A stretch of 64,000 nt of DNA from Dipteris shenzhenensis (taxonomy: Eukaryota > Polypodiophyta > Polypodiopsida > Gleicheniales). Within the stretch, counting starts at the first letter, position 1. Each line of letters opens with the position of its first letter. Location of the stretch: assembly GCA_047967505.1 (NCBI GenBank), contig CM106540.1; one strand, written 5' to 3'. Shown one piece after another: positions 62,593-64,000 of this stretch. Under the pieces are notes generated by a model, which had not been told where the DNA came from, ran no database searches, and saw only the letters and a program-made list of their open reading frames with translations. The position numbers and the translations under genes were made by a program.

Positions 62593-64000
62593 TTGGTATC
62601 AGAGCGGCACGATCCGGTACAGGGACGACAAGAGAAAAAATAGAAAAGGTTGACAAGAAGCGAGGAGAAGAGGCGCGCAGGTAGGCGGACTGTGTACAGC
62701 CGTGCAGGCAGGTGTACAATAGGTGGATGTCTGGGGAAGAGGCATACAAGTAGCGAGGAAGTTGGGCGTGGAAGGGAGCCACACGTGTGACAACAAGACA
62801 TCAACAAACAAGGTGCGACAAACCATGAAAGTTTTTCGAGCACAGCAATCTGAGATCCAGATCCCTAAAAACGAATTTTGGATTGTTGTGTTTGAACCAT
62901 GAATTTGAATTGTTTTCTTCAACCTTGAATTTGGAGGGCCTGCAGCAAGGGCTTTCCTTGAAAGTTTTGCTCCCTGGATGGGGAACGGGGTGGCGTTCTC
63001 CCTAACGGGAGTTGGATTGAAACAAGGTTTTAAGGGAGTGATCCATCCACCAAGTACCCTCTATAACAATGTCGAGAGCTCTGATCCACTCAAAATAAGT
63101 AGCCCAAATTGAGTGTACCAGTTTACAGCATAAAACAAGGAAGAAAGCCTAAGAGAGGAGGAAGAAGAGCTCATTTTAGGTGGTTTTTTGACACAAGCGA
63201 AGCGGTCATTTCCCCTCTTTTGTCAATAAAAGGAAAGAATGGAAGGGGAGCGGAGATATAACAATGAACTTGTCCCTTTTCCTCCATTACTCGAAGGAGA
63301 GAGAGAAAGAACACCTTCACTTCCTTCTGAAGAGGATAGATTGGATGAGAGTTACACAAATCTTGAGTATTATAACCCATGAATAGATTTAGTTTTGTAT
63401 TTCCTTCAAGAACCTTTTGAGAGGGAGTTCTCATTTGGTAATGAAAGAAGAAACGAGACCACCCAAGAGCAAGGCGATGAGTTTACGCCTTCAACTCAAA
63501 ATCCTGCACACATGGATTATAATCAAGTGCAAGAGGAAGAGTGGAGACTTTGATAAGCTGATTTTTCAGCTTAGCAATATGATTGAACAGTCCATTATGA
63601 CAAGATTAGGGACTAAGAGGGTTCTAAATTTTGGGACGAAGATTCGAGTACCCCTTCGAAGAGAGCCAAGTTCCAACCATGAGAGAGGATCGAATTCCCC
63701 AAATATGATGGAGCAAGGGGGTGACAAAATCCTCAAATGTATTCGCCATTTTGAGCTGTACTTTGACCATCAAGACAAGATGGAGCAAGAGAAGCTTGCT
63801 CTTGCAACATTGCATCTGCAAAAGGATGCTTTAAAGTGGTGCTCTTTGTCACAAGCAGGAAGAGAGCGTATCCTTGAATGGGCTAAGTTTGTGGAGCAGC
63901 TGAAAGCCACTTTCATGCCACCGAGGCATGAAGGGAACTTGACTTTTCATTGGGAAGGTTTAGGCAATTTGATAATAAAAGTAATGCTGAGTTTACAGCC
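62593..64000 (+). mobile_element. Gypsy-2: 5' part of a second LTR element, running off the right edge
   Basis: ttggtatcagagcggcac near 62593 is an initiator-Met primer site. A leader of about 1 kb follows without recognisable genes. gag is read from about 63660. Its 5' LTR is not separable from the Copia-4 end. Confidence 0.65.
63664..64000 (+). pseudogene. Gypsy-2 gag (partial)
   Basis: The plus strand reads KILKCIRHFELYFDHQDKME, EKLALATLHLQKDALKWCSL and EWAKFVEQLKATFMPPRHEG, the Retrotrans_gag fold. A one-base shift near 63960 leads to RFRQFDNKSNAEFTA. Cut by the window end. Confidence 0.8.

Overview
This is land-plant nuclear DNA made almost entirely of transposable elements, with exons of one host gene. 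Evidence: spliced plant-type genes, Ty1/copia and Ty3/gypsy LTR retrotransposons with initiator-Met primer sites, CACTA (En/Spm, tnp2) DNA transposons, plant-type LINEs, and a TOUSLED-type protein kinase gene. The kinase gene's introns run to many kilobases and are filled with transposons, which suggests a large-genome plant such as a fern, lycophyte or gymnosperm. The species cannot be fixed from this sequence.

Left third (1-20.1 kb): a stack of nested insertions, mostly on the minus strand. The 3' part of Copia-1 (1-1065) abuts a piece of a CACTA transposase gene (CACTA-B). CACTA-B is split by CACTA-A (about 1195-17655), which carries two divergent genes, a tnp2 transposase (-) and a TnpA/Transposase_24-like gene (+). 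CACTA-A is itself split by Gypsy-1 (2180-11202; LTRs of about 1 kb; 5-bp target duplication atgtg). Gypsy-1 has an archaeal-type RNase H and a second zinc knuckle upstream of gag, which is unusual.

Middle (20.1-36.3 kb): CACTA-C has palindromic subterminal repeats and its own TnpA-like gene. A low-complexity CTATGC array inside it is split by Copia-2 (21974-30549; target duplication atgag), whose 5' LTR holds a 248-bp terminal-inverted-repeat insertion. To the right lie a CACTA DUF4216 exon, a copia integrase scrap that may be the missing half of Copia-1, about 1.2 kb of degenerate short repeats, one LTR with a polypurine tract, and a 0.7-kb TA/TACA microsatellite.

Right (36.9-64 kb): a minus-strand LINE (ORF1; ORF2 with endonuclease and reverse transcriptase) precedes the host gene. 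Six TSL exons (42572-49307, + strand) read through with consistent splice phase and no stop. They encode the N-terminal regulatory and coiled-coil half; the kinase-domain exons must lie beyond the window. Intron 1 (4.9 kb) holds LINE and copia scraps. The last intron exceeds 14.6 kb and holds LINE fragments, a duplicated about 310-bp repeat, Copia-4, the very young but broken Copia-5 (56255-62437; near-identical 203-bp LTRs; target duplication ttgca) inserted into Copia-4, and the start of Gypsy-2, which runs off the right edge.

All readings are by eye. Repeat boundaries marked with target duplications are firm; domain edges in decayed coding regions are approximate.
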